The position numbers and the translations under genes are program-made. The notes under the pieces were generated by a model. It had not been told where the DNA came from and ran no database searches. It saw only the letters and a list, made by a program, of their open reading frames with translations. 64,000 nucleotides of DNA from Anas platyrhynchos (lineage: Eukaryota > Chordata > Aves > Anseriformes > Anatidae). Within the stretch, counting starts at the first letter, position 1. Every line of letters starts with the position of its first letter. Location of the stretch: NCBI RefSeq assembly GCF_047663525.1, contig NC_092605.1, forward strand, positions 7,192,001 through 7,256,000. The letters are read 5' to 3'. Shown here one piece after another: positions 12,079 to 24,956 of the stretch.

Positions 12079-13000
12079 GTGAGAGAGGACATCTTCACAT
12101 GGTATATAAAAGAAGACTGTCTTACCTGAAAAGATCTGCTTTAAGATTGCATGCTATGGGACAAAAGCATCATCCAGAAAAGAAAACAGAGGTAGTTCAG
12201 GTAAAAACAAAATTGTTCTAGAGTGGGAACTAGCTGAGCAGAAAACACAGAAGAGCCTGAAAAAATGTCATGAGACACCAAAATACATACGCCAGAAAAA
12301 TTTCTAAGCAATTTCACACTGCTTTGCAACAGAATAGGAAGCAGTCTCCATCCAACAGAATCACATTAACAAAATGATTAGCAGGTCCAAATCACTTTTT
12401 ACAGTTCCAATTATGCAGTTGTCTTGTTGACTTTCAAAATACTTCATTGTTCCCATGCACATAACTGGAAATGAAGAGCTTATAGAATCTGAGCAATCAA
12501 TCATGGAAGAGACAGGAGGAACAGCAAAAAATGATGAACTAACTACTCTTTTAGCCATCTGCTCAGTAACTGATAAAAGCAATCTTCCATTTCACAACAG
12601 CTTCTCTAATGTTTTCCACTAGGGTGCAAATGCAAACTCCAGCATTTCTCTCCTCTGAAGAACAACTGGTCCCTAACAGAACCTGTTCCAAATCATTTAT
12701 GCTTTAGTGCTTGATTCTATTAACTTGTCTAGTCTCAAGCCTACAATGCCTTCTTGACACTGATGGGCCTTTTATGCAACAGAGTAAGCTCCTTCCTTAG
12801 ATAGTTCCCTCTCCAACTATGTTAAAAAGGAATGAATATGCTATACCTGGTATTCAGCAGGAATCACTGATTCTGCGTCTTTTGTTGTGAAAAGAGGGTC
12901 AAGGGTCTAGCAACTATATTAACATTACCATTCCTGCAGTTGCAACACCAAGTATGTGGTTTGCCAAGCAACACAGGAAGCATCTGGCTTGAGCAGAAAG

Positions 13001-13339
13001 TCACTTGACCAGATTTCTCATAATGTTTAGAGAAGACCCTCTGTACCCTGTACCAAAATGGTTCCAATGGTTCATGTAGTGAAAAAGCTGATAAAGCTTC
13101 AGGCGCTTCTCAAACCCTGGAGCTTTGGGAATTTTACTGTGATAAGCAGAGTAAAAAGAGCTAGTGAAGCCACCAAACATCCCTGCTATTGCAAGCTCAT
13201 ACTCTGAATGGCCATAGAAAGAAGCTGGATCGAAGATAATTGGACCAGAATCATCCTCTGCTACGTTTCCTCCCCAAAGATCTCCATGCAGGAGGGCAGG
13301 AACAATTTCTACATCACAGAACAAACTGGGTATCTTCAA
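13001..13339 (-). CDS. FN3KRP: FN3KRP coding exon 6 (terminal)
   Basis: Residues 198-309 and a TGA stop at 13003-13001. Acceptor ctgcag|TTGAAG. Contains [15 protein letters not shown] (D217, N222), [14 protein letters not shown] (D234) and the terminal IMRNLVK. Confidence 0.96.
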   Translation of the reverse strand: MKIPSLFCDVEIVPALLHGDLWGGNVAEDDSGPIIFDPASFYGHSEYELAIAGMFGGFTSSFYSAYHSKIPKAPGFEKRLKLYQLFHYMNHWNHFGTGYRGSSLNIMRNLVK

Positions 13340-16300
13340 CTGCAGGGGAAAAAAAAGCAAGACATATCAATGATAAATTTAAAGTGAATGATCATAGGGC
13401 TTTATGCATGCAAAGGTTGCAAAGCATGAATTCAAAGTTCTACTAAGTCAGTTAACAAAAAACTTCAATTCAAACAGCATAGGGCCTGGTCAAAAGAGAT
13501 GCTGATAAAATCAAGAGGATTTCTATTTTTACATAAAAGCCAGCAACTGAAGACATTTCATCCAAATGTTTTTCTAGCATTAAAAAAAATCCAAAATGCA
13601 AAACTCCATTTAGTGCTGTAATATTGATCAGCTTTATAAATAATGAAAAATAAAACCCACTTCATTATTAAAAGGCTCAGGAATTTCTTATTAACATTGA
13701 AGAAATTTCTACAAACTAGCACACAAATACACAATACTGCTGTCACTTCAGCATATGCAAACATTAAACGAAGAGAGGATGTGCAGAACAGCATTCCCTA
13801 CATACATTTCTCATCATGAACATGTTCCAGGGAATGAGAATGTGAACTTGATCTAGTATTTCCCAAACAGTAAGGCAAAGCACTGTCTGGCACACATTCA
13901 CTTTGGAATTTAGGGTGAGTTGATAAAGCCAGTATACCTTAGAATAAAAGGCATTTTATAATCCCTAAAAGTTGTAATCTCTTACCAACAGAGCCTGAGG
14001 CATAACGACAAGCAGAAGCTTTGTTTTATGAAAAGAAAATCTAAAGGACTGATACTTAGCTAACACTATTTTGACAACAGAGAGATCTTCTTCTACCTGA
14101 AGTTGTGCCCAAAGTTCTCTTGCTTCCCTGTCTCCTGAATTTTTTTCAATCATGTCCATCTGGGGCTGGATTCTTTGCTTGGCAAAGAAAGTCACCCAGT
14201 CAGTCTGCCAGTCATTCACCTGAAAGGACAGAATTGCAGATGTTGGTTCTATACCACAGAAGAGATTGATTTTCTTTTATCAAATAAAACTTTGGAGTAT
14301 TTTACAGTTTTTATGGTGATAGCATCCAGAACACTAAATGCTACTATTTTAATAGAATACTACCTTAAAACATTAAGTTATGGGAAAAATAGTTTTCACT
14401 GAGCAATAAAAGACAAAAATTTCAAAAGATATGCTTATCTGATGCACCTGTACGTGCCATCCAAGGCACAACTTTCTTTTGTGGGCTAAAAAATGTTTCT
14501 CCTTTTTCTGTTGCCATAGATAAAAATGCATTTCTATTATATTATTTTTGACCCTTTGTGTGTGACTCAAGGCAAAATAAGATAAACTTAAAGTTCTGTC
14601 AGTCTCATGAAGTACAACCTACCTGTGGAAGATAGCCACAGCAGGTAACTGTATGAAAGCCAAATTGATCCACAAACTGGACTTCCATTTGCCCTTGACC
14701 TTTACCTTTCAAACCAAAGACAAAAATCCAATACCAATGACAAGATTCTAAGTATCTAAAATACAAATGGACCTTAAAAGTTATAGGGTACCATATTTTT
14801 TCTACTGAGAATTAAAAAGATCACGCTTTAATATACTTTGTCACAATGCCTTTTGCTATTGCTTTTTTAACATTAAAGCTTAAATATAAAGTAACTACAT
14901 TATGATCTTTGAAATTACATTTTGAGGTAGAATTATCTCCTCTGATACCATATCTTTGCAGAAACTGTGGTTTAGGATCCCAAATTGAATAAACGTTTTG
15001 CTTACATAGGTCCAAAAGAGAACAAACAAAAGCAAAAAAGATGACCCCACGCCCCACCCAGCCTGATAGTTTCTTCCAAATCTATTTTCATGACATCATT
15101 AGTGGAAGAAGACAAACTTATCCCAAAGTAACAGGAGCTAATATAACTGCTTTGTAGATTATTATTAACTAGGTTAAATTCGCAAAGAGCTGTGTACCAT
15201 ACCAACTGTGCTCTCTTCTTTCTTCAGCTTCTCTCCAAGTTGCTGGTTATGAAGGTGGAGATCAGCCAGCTGTGTTCCAAGCTTTGCTGAATGTCTAAGA
15301 AACAAAAGCATTTTTAGCAACAGAGACATGAGTGAATCCTGTTCTTAACATTCAAGGAATTACTTGGGAAGTTTTATCAAGCAACTGAAAGTTTTGAATC
15401 TACACCAAAGTATGTTTTCAAAATATTCTGGCCATACACACCTCTTCTTCCAAAAAAAGGTTACATATTAACATTGAACAAAATATACTTCTATGGTTGT
15501 TTCTGATAACACTATTAAAAATTGAAGTGAGAGAAATCATAAGTTTAATAACAACACAAATTCATCAATTCCAATATCTGCCTGGTATCACTTCTGCATT
15601 AATTTAAGTAAGATATCTATAAAGAAAAGCATGCATGTTATGCATATTCCTTGTTAAACCTTCTTTGGGAGATGAAGCAAAACAATCATCATCCTCTTCT
15701 TTATACCTCTGTCAGTCACTGTGTCTTCTCTAAGGGGTATAGAAGGCAGAAGAGTAAGATGGCCCTCATTTATCTATTTTTAAATAAAAGCTTATCCTTT
15801 ACACAGTTCGGATAAGTCTTACAGTAACTACAAGCAACTTGTAGAGCCAGTTGCCTCCCATGTTAATGAAATTATGGTATTTTTCCTGTCTCAAACAAAA
15901 AATTCCCTTCTGAAAACAAATGATTCAATTGGTCTAACAGTAAAAATTTCAGAAAGGAAGTAATGAAAATACTATGTTTTACCTGTTTAAGCCTCTCATT
16001 TCTAAATGTTCCATCACAAACAGAGTACTGACCCCAGGCAGTTCTATAACTTTGATGGGTTTAGGCACTTTTATTGTCTGCGTTTTCAAGATCGCTTCTA
16101 AACTTGCCATTTCTCCCTCAAACATTCTTCTAGCCTGCCAAATGAAAGCATTAATCTCTATTAATACCAGTCACAGATAAACAAGACTTTCATAAAACCA
16201 AACAAGGCTATAAATATTAAATAAAAAACTAGGGGCAAATGGATTACCACATGTACAAGATAGAGATAAATCCATACCACCAGACCTTGATACCCATTTT

Positions 16301-18440
16301 AGAATTACAGAAGTTTCACCTCATAAACTGATTCCATGAAAACGACTTAGTTTACAGCATTTTCTATAAACACCAAACCAACTTCATCTGTTGGAGTGTA
16401 ATTTGTATACACAAAATGTAAGCAATATATCATTAACTCATTATGAAACAAATAACTAGAAACATATGTGCCACAGATATCACTGAGAGTCTAGAAGGGT
16501 AGTGCTGGTGTTCATATTTTTCATGGATTTCCTGGCATAGACTGCTTAGTAAGATGGACGATCCTCAAAACAATTTATAGTACTCCCTGAACTATTTATT
16601 TTGCCTCATTGGAAAAAAATAAATAAATAAATAAAAATCAATGATAGCAGACAAGCACCCCATAACACACTAGCACACAGAAGCTCTTAGAAACCAAGTC
16701 ACTACCAATAGCTTTTCCTTTGAACATGTTCTTAATTCAGGACCCTTTTCTGATATTGTTATTCACATTAAGTAAAATCTATTCTCTTGAGTTGCTCTAC
16801 TGACATCAGTGGTGTTTGTCACATGAATGCTTCTTTAGAACAGTTACAGAGGTCGCAGAAGAGGGCATATAGAAAATCTACAGTATTTGCTGAAAGAAAA
16901 AACAGCGAAATATAGTGAATAAAACAGAATACTACCCTCTAGTACTAATACACAAGACACAGTCAGAGGACTGTTTACAATAGGTTTGGATAAAAATTCT
17001 GAAGCCTGCAAGAAAAATTGCTCAATTACTGAGACTTGAAATACCTTTGAAAATTAGTAAATACTGTATCTCTATATAAAGCACTATAATTAGTTCAAGT
17101 CAGCTGATAACTTTAATAGAATTTTTTAAAAATATAGCATTTTCTAGAGAACTTTATTTTTTCTAAAGAAACTGCTGATATACATCCATTGTGGCATACG
17201 CTGCACAGCACTGGAATAGTTTGGCAAAAGTTTGCTTGAATCAGCACTCAGAACCCACTGACTAAGACAAAATAATAGAAAATGATTACTAGGTAGGAAA
17301 TCTTTCCAGATTTTTTTTCACCAGTCCTATCTTGTAAACAACTGGATTTACTACCTAAACACACATTAGTCAAAAGCCTAAGTGGAATGGCTACACTGCT
17401 ATCCATTCAAACTATTTTCAGTCTCACATAGAGAATAACCTTTCAGTATTTCTTTGTGTTATCACCTCAGTGCCTTTGATCTTCCCTCCAGCTCCCTGAT
17501 ATGACCAGGTGGTGTAAATAAACTTGAAGTACATGTAGTTGCATACATCCATTCAAAAACACTTATTTGCTATTAAAGGTAAATACAAGTTCTGACTTTA
17601 TTCCAGCAAACTGTTCACTTGACAGCCCCAATTGCGGAGTCCCTTTAAAGTAAATTCCCCTATCTTTGCTTTTCCAATAAGCACGTCACACAGGTACGTT
17701 GTGCTATGCTTATCACTATCAAACACAGGTTGCTGCCTTCTACACTAACTGGTACCAGATACTGAAAGAACAAAGCAGGAACTCTTGATCATGGAAGATA
17801 TCATTTACTGAGAAAAAACTGTTTCATATTGCAATAAAATACTGTTTTTGTTGCAGTAAAAAAGATACATACCCTCAGGCACTAACTTTACCCCTCCTAT
17901 AGGCTGCACTTGACACTTGCAGTGTACACAGAAGCAGTGGCACCACCACCTGCACCATGGCAGGGTTGTTTCCAACCCAGGCCATTTTATGATTAGCAAT
18001 GCCCCAATTAACACCAACCTGCCCGTGTCCTATGCGCTGTAGGCACCCAGCGCTGACACCACACCAGCCACAGGCTCACAGGGAAGAAGCCAGCGAATGA
18101 AGCAGACCTTTTACCCCGGCAGCAAGCCACCTGCATACCTGTATTTTATTACCTGAGGCCAGCCGGCAAACCTCCCTCCCTCCCTCAAGAAGAAGCGGAG
18201 CCCAGCCCGCCGCCCGCCTCCTCAAAGCAGCCGCCCTCACAGAACCCACTGCCCCTAACCCGGGTGCCCACCACACGCGTTCCCCCCTCACTCCCCCACC
18301 TCCGGCTTGGCGTTGCTCTTCACGTACACCCGCCCGCTGTCCGTCTCATAGCTCTGGCCCTCGCTGATGCAGCCGCCGCCCGAGTGCCCGGTTGCCCGCA
18401 GCACGGTGGTGCCCAGCTCTCGCTTCAGCGCGGCCTCCAT
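13001..18440 (-). CDS. FN3KRP: Fructosamine-3-kinase-related protein (ketosamine-3-kinase), 6 coding exons, complete
   Basis: Cytosolic kinase that phosphorylates ribulosamines and psicosamines (C3 of ketosamines) on glycated proteins. Minus-strand exons: 18440-18300, 16134-15983, 15294-15203, 14705-14623, 14219-14097, 13339-13001. They join in frame to 930 nt, 309 residues, with exon lengths identical to those of the tandem FN3K gene. Seen: P-loop GGGCISEG with Cys24, K41, HGD motif with D217 and N222, and D234. FN3KRP identity rests on the [11 protein letters not shown] stretch and the C-terminal [11 protein letters not shown]. It starts in a CpG island and is divergent from RAB40B. The frame upstream of the chosen ATG stays open to another ATG at 18566-18564, which would add 42 Arg-rich residues. 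The start at 18440 is preferred because it matches the family N-terminus. Confidence 0.95.
14097..14219 (-). CDS. FN3KRP: FN3KRP coding exon 5
   Basis: Residues 157-197. Acceptor tttcag|GTGAAT, donor CTTCAG|gtagaa. Encodes [15 protein letters not shown] and the FN3KRP-type [19 protein letters not shown]. Confidence 0.95.
14623..14705 (-). CDS. FN3KRP: FN3KRP coding exon 4
   Basis: Residues 129-156. Acceptor gaaag|GTAAAG, donor CCACAG|gtaggt. Encodes [18 protein letters not shown], a family signature. Confidence 0.94.
15203..15294 (-). CDS. FN3KRP: FN3KRP coding exon 3
   Basis: Residues 98-129. Acceptor cttag|ACATTC, donor CAGTTG|gtatgg. Encodes [20 protein letters not shown]. Confidence 0.94.
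15983..16134 (-). CDS. FN3KRP: FN3KRP coding exon 2
   Basis: Residues 48-98. Acceptor ggcag|GCTAGA, donor AAACAG|gtaaaa. Encodes [18 protein letters not shown] and [12 protein letters not shown]. Confidence 0.94.
16612..16638. repeat. (AAAT)n microsatellite
   Basis: Short tetranucleotide run in FN3KRP intron 1. Confidence 0.85.
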
Positions 18441-18540
18441 GCTGCCGGCCGGGCCCCGCGCGGAGCCGAGCCTGCGCCGCGCAGCTGAGGCGGGGCCCAC
18501 AAAATGGCGGCTGCGCCTGAGGTAGCGGAGAAAGGGGGTG
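18150..18540 (-). promoter_or_regulatory. FN3KRP: FN3KRP CpG island promoter
   Basis: GC- and CpG-rich stretch covering FN3KRP exon 1 and its 5' flank. It contains a perfect YY1-type motif (AAAATGGCGGC, plus strand, 18501-18511) about 60 bp upstream of the start codon, a position typical of TATA-less CpG promoters. No TATA box was seen. Confidence 0.75.
18300..18440 (-). CDS. FN3KRP: FN3KRP coding exon 1
   Basis: Residues 1-47, [10 protein letters not shown] onwards. Includes the P-loop with Cys24 and the ATP lysine K41. Donor CCGGAG|gtgggg. Lies inside the CpG island. Confidence 0.95.
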
Positions 18541-18566
18541 GTTGGTTGGCGTTGTGGTATGCGCAT

Positions 18567-21500
18567 CGCCGGACAGGGCGACTGGCCAAAAGCGAGGGCT
18601 TGGCTGTAAGTGTTTGGGAGGGTACCGAAGGAGTTGCTTCTTCCCCGATAGGGAAGGGAGAAGTGCGGAATTCCTCCTCAGAGAACTCTGAAAATTCCCT
18701 CGCTTGAGGGAACGACGTGGCTGTGGCCGAGGAGAAGGAGAAGGAGCCTCGCTGTCCTTGCTGCCTGCCCTGCCTGAAGTGGACCGTCCCGGCAGGCTTG
18801 GGCAGGATGCGAGACACTGGCAGCAGAAATCCTCTTTTTTCTTGAAAGTAGTTTGTGCTGTAGAGAGCATGTAAGCCTGCTTGAAACGCGTCTGCCCTGA
18901 GTGTGGTGGATTCCTTCCTCCTACACATACAGAGGATGCAGTTGTCAAGGAAAAACACATTGTGGTATTACATATTACATATGTAATAAAGGTAATAATT
19001 TTACATATTCAGGTTCAATGCAGTGAGCTTTCTGGCTCTTATAAAGGTGCGCACTCAAATTCATTCTGCTACTCAACATTAATAAGAACAGCTTAGTAAG
19101 AACAGTGACGAACAGCGGACGCTGGCCAGTGTAAGTCTGAAGTCAGTCAGTCTTCTCCCCATTGGAACTTGTTGCCTACTTGGCAAGTAATTTTGTATCT
19201 AAAATACAAATTTCCAAGTGTAGAAGTTGGAAGAGTTCCTATTGATCATTTATTCATGTCCTTGTTAGGGCACAACTGTATATTTTGATTTTCTAGTATT
19301 TTCTTAAATGTTTGTGGTCTTGCTTATTGCAATCACCAAGGTCATCTTTTGTTATTCCTGACAACATCCCTATTCATCTCCTACGCTGATTTGCCTTGTT
19401 TGGGGTTTGTGAGTATTTTTCTGTGCTGAGCAATTTAGACACCTGTGGACATCTGTTGCTATGTTGTAGATTAGACAAATAGCAGTTCAGAATAATTTAG
19501 AGGAATTGATGTGCACTTTCAAATTTTAATTTGGATTCCATTTTGGAAATTTGTTTTTGTTTTAATGTGGGACTGGTACAATTTAGAGTCCTCAAATATT
19601 TCCAGGGCAGCAGCAAAATGACAAGCGGTGAAAGGACTGAAGTTCTTTATTTTCAGAATTCTTTCTACCTTACATTTTCAAGAGTTTCCCTGTGTTTTTT
19701 TTTTTTTTTCTTTTTCCTTTTTTAAATCTGGACTTTTTTGAGAAACTATTTTGAATTTGGTATAATGTCTGGACTGACTTTTTTTTTTTTTTTTTTTTTG
19801 CTATGATTATATGTTTCTACAGAGCCTGCACATATCATCGATGTGTTGTGCTTACACCAAATCCAAAATTTGTGAGGTTTCTTAGTCTTATGAGATCAGC
19901 TGTACCATAATTGTTTGTGTGCATGATGTATTTACTTTCTTGGAAACCACTTGATGTGTGAAGATGCTTTTAAGAGCAAGCAAATGAACTACACATTTTG
20001 CACACAAGAAATTGGCATCTCAGTCTTGTCAGACTTACTGCATATACCGAGACTACCCACATGTCAAGTTTGTAATGTAATTGGTGCTTTTTAGAAGTGC
20101 ATGTTCATTGTTAGTCTAAAAAAATCTGAACTGACACATGGTGGCCACAGTTTGGGCTTTTAGCCACTCCAGGTATGTCAAGAGCATGCCAAGTTTTGCT
20201 GGCAGAAGGTTGGTTGGATAGTATGCATTACCTTGCCTTTTTGTGCAGTGGAGCTGCACTTCATTAAACAGTGTTGGCTGTAGAGGGCGTTATAATTTCT
20301 GGTTGTCACAGTGACAGTTTATAGCCCAAGAACCTGTGGCTTACTCAGAACGAGGGATAAATTAGTACGAGAGTATGGGAACACAAACAGAATGTGTTTT
20401 TGTGTGCAGGAATCTGTTTATCTTTTTGTAAAATTATCCCTAAACCTGCATTGCAAAGGCAATATTCAGATGACTGTAGTGGTTGATAAAGAATGATTGA
20501 GGTCATGCTGAGGGAGCATGTTCTTCATTTGAAGTCTAGGTGGGTACTATGGAAAATGATACTGTGAGTTTTATTTCTTATTATTCTTTCTTATTGAGAG
20601 GATAAAGAGTAATGTCCATCAAGAAGATTTGCTTTTTCCTTTTGCAGTTTTTAAAGAACTATGAGATTTGGAAGGATTCAAACCCTTCTTTATTAAATAA
20701 TACTTTTGCAAATTTTGGAAAATTCCCATTGTCTGATTTATGTATTTTATTTATTCCTTTGACAAGGCATTTAGAAATCAATTGGAATTAATGTTGAGTA
20801 GACTCAGTGGAGTTTGAATAGCATGAAAATATGTGGTTCAGTCTTCAAATTCTAAGTTGTAGTGAATTTTCTAAACTGTCAGTAAAGAATTTTTTTCATG
20901 CCATGCTAAAAAACAACATAAAGAATATTGTAGGAGTAGAGAGCAATTGGCCTTAATTCTGTAGAATTTTATTGGGTTATACTTCTTTCTGATTGCATCT
21001 GATCAGATAGGATGCAACAGGAGTTTGGCTAAAATAATGATGCCATGCTCATTAATTACTTGGTGGACATAATATGAAGGAGCAACTGTCAGCTTGCTTT
21101 ACAAATTAGAGGTTAAGTGTTCTGGAAGAAAGCAAGACCCACAAGACAGTATATTCCTGAAGGCACTACAGGGCATCTGTTCGCAGGAGGCACTAGTTCT
21201 CAACTGCTCCAGGAGTTGGAGAACCAGGATTTGGAAACTGTTCTTTCATAGACATCCTTTTCAGTGTGAGTTCCAGCTTCAGCATCTTTGTAAGACAGCT
21301 GTGTGCCATCTTTGGTCTCTGTGCCATAGATTACTTATGACTAAACCATAGATTATGAAGGCTGCAAAAGTACTTACAGAGGATTAAAAAAAAAAACACA
21401 GCACATTAGCCATATACTGTAGGTGTTCATGCAGTGCAGGTTTTGCCTGCTGAGCAAAGACAGCGTATACTACAAAAGGCCCCGTGGCAGCGTGGGTTGA

Positions 21501-24500
21501 CTTTGCAATAATCCTTTCTTCCCTGCCTCCACTCTTTCTCCCCTGTATCATTCATTACTAGTTGAGTATTTTGAAAAACTTGCCATATGCTATTGGAACC
21601 ACCCCCCTTTCCTCTGCCCTCTTGGGGTTTACCAACAATATTTATTATGTTCTGGTACATGTTGGCTTGCCGGCAAGATCCACAGCAGTTAGCTTTCTGT
21701 TTAAAATAGTGTTTCTTTCTGTGGAGGAGAAGACAACTGGCATGCTGGGCTGCAAATTATTTGGTGAGTCATCAGTTAATATACACATCCTGAATAGAAA
21801 AGCACTGCAGCTGCTAATTTCTGTTTACTGCTTGACAGTATGCACAAGAAAAGAAAAGGTAATTGGTATGTGCAGCCTTTTATTGGTTGGTTTATATATA
21901 TAAGTGGAAAATATGCATTAGAGTTTTTCAGGATCTAAGCCTCTATTTCTGTGAACATAAGAGAAATGTACTGTTGACTCTGTCTTTTTTCCTCTCCCAC
22001 ATCCATGGATAAGCTGAGAGGGTGGATCAGGAAGGATGTAGGAATTTCCATTACAGAAAGAGATGATTTATAAGACAGTCATTGGCATTTGCTGTTATTG
22101 CTTGGTTTTCTTTCTCTCTAAATGTAATTTGCCCTGAGAGAGAGATACATATTTTTTTAAATTTCTCAAGTCAGCTGTATGAGCAGGTAAACAGAAATGA
22201 ACAGAGAAGTTCTGTTATCAAAATAACAGACTGGAATAGACCTTAAGAGCAGAATTTGGCTATTGTTCTGATCTTGCAGAGACATTGGAGTGTCACTGTG
22301 TCTGTTTACTGTGGCGTTAATGCCTTCATGGACTAGTTTTGAGCAGTTTCTGTAGCTGTTTCATGGGTCTGATCTAAATGAAAGTGACACCAAAGCCAGA
22401 GGACTTGTTACTTGCTGCAATAAGAGAAATCCGTTTTTTTTTTTTTTTTTCCAGGGCTTAGTTTTTAGGTTTTGTCTTCCTCTGTTTTTGATACAGACTC
22501 TGCTGTATTGCCAATGTGTTTAGTTGTTCGGAAATTTCTGCTTGTCAACAAAAAATTGAGAGAGATTTTTTTTTATTATTATTATTTTTAATCATTTTAG
22601 TAATAAGTGAAGGTAAAAAAGTTTTGGCTTTTTCGTTGTTTAGTTTGTTTTCAACAAGTGTAGCTCCTAATTGGATGCTTGAGAGAATGTTAGGATGTTT
22701 TAATACATCCTGATCAAGAGGTTATTATTTGCAGTTCTGACTTAAGCTTAGCCTATTTGTGTATGGCACAGCAAAAGAGTGGTAATGTGTATCATTATTT
22801 CTTCTCTTAAAAATAATACTTTCAGTTGCCCCCTGAACAGGTTGTCTTAGTGCTTGAAAGTGGGTTAGAAAATGCATTTTCTTTTCTTTTCAGTCAGATG
22901 ATGGGTTAAGGATTTGTGGGTGTATTCTAGCCTCCTAGTTCCTGTATAAAGTACAGCCATGAGCTGCCCTCAAAATAAACCTGGGCTTGGCACAGATCTG
23001 TGTTCTATATGTGATTACACATAAATGTCAGATAAGTGGAAATACTCAGAAAAATTGAAACATTTCAGAATTCTACTATTTATGGCATCAAAACAGGCAC
23101 TTGACAAGCATTTTCTTTATTTTTTTTTAACAATTGAAAACTTAATATATAAAAAAAACAACAACAACAACAACAAAAAACACAAACACAAACTTACTGT
23201 TACGAGCTTATTTTTATGAAAATGCTATTTTTTTTTCTTTTTATTTTTTCTCTTCCATAGTGAACTTTGGGAAAAATCAAACACAGTTTCAGTAAAACAA
23301 GGTACAGTGATTAAATTTGTACTTCATCCTTTTTCTTATGGCATCTCTAAGCACTCCACTGAAATGCATGTTTCAAATCCCATGACACTCCTTTGCATTA
23401 GCTGTGGGCGAATAGCTTTGATAGGTCTGGAAGGCTGAGGAATAAATAATTTTGAGTAAGTTGGCTGAGTTTGTAATGGAAATCTGTTAGAATTGGGATT
23501 TGAGTACTATTTTCCTGGTGCCCAGGACTGTGCTCCAGTTGTCTAGAAGTTGCTTCCACGGGAAAAGAACAAATGACTGCTATGGCTGCAGTTGGCCTGT
23601 CTCAAATTTAAAAACGAAGCGTAAGCTCAGACAGATGACACATCTGGAAGAGGAGCACACATCCTTTTGTGGACTTTCATCAATAAAACACGTGAGCCTG
23701 TGAAACTGTAGTTTATTGTTGAAAATGTATCATCCCCACCTCCAACAGGACTTTGGTTCCATAAAATAATGACTGGACTATAAACAATGCATAACTAGTG
23801 GATGCATAGCAACGCTACTGAAAAAATGGCCTGTCTTACGTGTGCAATGTGGCACTTTCGTGTTCACAGATGAACTGTGCAGGAACCTTTGTTTGCTATC
23901 TTTTTGTTGCACTGTATTAATAACAGCAAGGAATGATACCGTGGTATTTATGAGTTGACAGCTTTCTTTGCAATCATGAAATAAGCACATTAAGACTTTT
24001 TTTTTTTTCTCCCAGAGATCAATAACTTGACATTGCATCATATCCATACAAACAGATTTTCTTAGTCAAGGACTTGTTTTTTATTTTGAGTAGAAATATA
24101 AGATATACACATATATATTTCAATTAAAGTTTATGTTTGGCTGTAGATAATGCAGACTAGGTCCAATGTGCATGTAAATACTTCCTTGGAATTAGATGTG
24201 ATTTGGGCAGTGTTTGTGTGTCCCTGTGTGGGGCGGTTGTTCCAGTAAAATAAAGCCCTAAATTTAATGAAGCTGTCGTTTCTACCTGGTGTGACACCTT
24301 CTGCACGCAGCTCTATTTTTTGTTTCTTTCTGTCTTTGTACAAATGCGTGTTTGTACCAATTTGACTATACTAAATATTCTCTTAATATTTGGGAAGTAA
24401 ATAGGGCTAGCAGGCTTGAGGCCTTTTTGAAGGGGTGTTTTGCTTTTTTTAAAAAAAATTTTCAAATCATATTTGGTAGATAGGCTACAAACCAACGAAG

Positions 24501-24690
24501 TCATGAAGGCCCTGCATAGAGCTTGGGGGGTGTGAACACCTGCTCTATGGGGAGGAAGATTTTCCTGTCAGCATCTGGACATAGAGGTGATGCGTTGCTG
24601 CACCTAATTTTAGAAAGTTCCTGAGTGTATTTTGCTGCTCGTGGCACACGAAAAGTGAGCATTTCCCCTCCTGCTCTCTCTATAGTTCAG
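18567..24690. other. Intergenic DNA between divergent FN3KRP and RAB40B
   Basis: About 6 kb without a supportable gene. Contents are poly(T) runs near 19699-19710 and 19779-19799, a T run near 22434-22450 and an AAC microsatellite near 23.15 kb. Bases 20282-20294 (gtagagggcgtta) weakly resemble part of a CTCF site. Open frames here are short and show no family signature. Confidence 0.55.
23151..23193. repeat. (AAC)n microsatellite
   Basis: Tandem aac triplets flanked by A runs and an acaaac tail, in the FN3KRP-RAB40B intergenic region. Confidence 0.85.
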
Positions 24691-24956
24691 CGGTTGTTTT
24701 GCCTGGGCTGGGACTCGAACCCGCGGCCTCAGTCCTCCGCCCCTCTGGGGCGGGGAGACTTCCCCGCGATTGATGGGCGAGAGAGCCAATGGCATCCTCA
24801 GAGCCCCCTAGCAACTGGGGGGCCGAGTTGAGCCGCCCAATGGCGGAGCCCAGGGGGCGGGGCTGCGCTTTCTGTCAGAGAGCGGCCGGCGGGAGGCTGC
24901 CGGCGGAGCGGGACGGGGCCGCCGCCGCCGTCGACTCCCGTCAGCGAGCCCCGGGC

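Noticed and set aside
18346-18960. Long minus-strand open frames (177-204 codons) at the FN3KRP promoter
   Set aside because: They are in the wrong frame relative to the FN3KRP exon 1 protein and reflect few stops in CpG-rich DNA. No family signature.
24700-24790. tRNA gene on the minus strand around the GGTTCGAGTCC B-box
   Set aside because: No A-box at the right distance and no matching 5' acceptor strand for the apparent 3' acceptor. The upstream bases form unrelated GC-rich hairpins.
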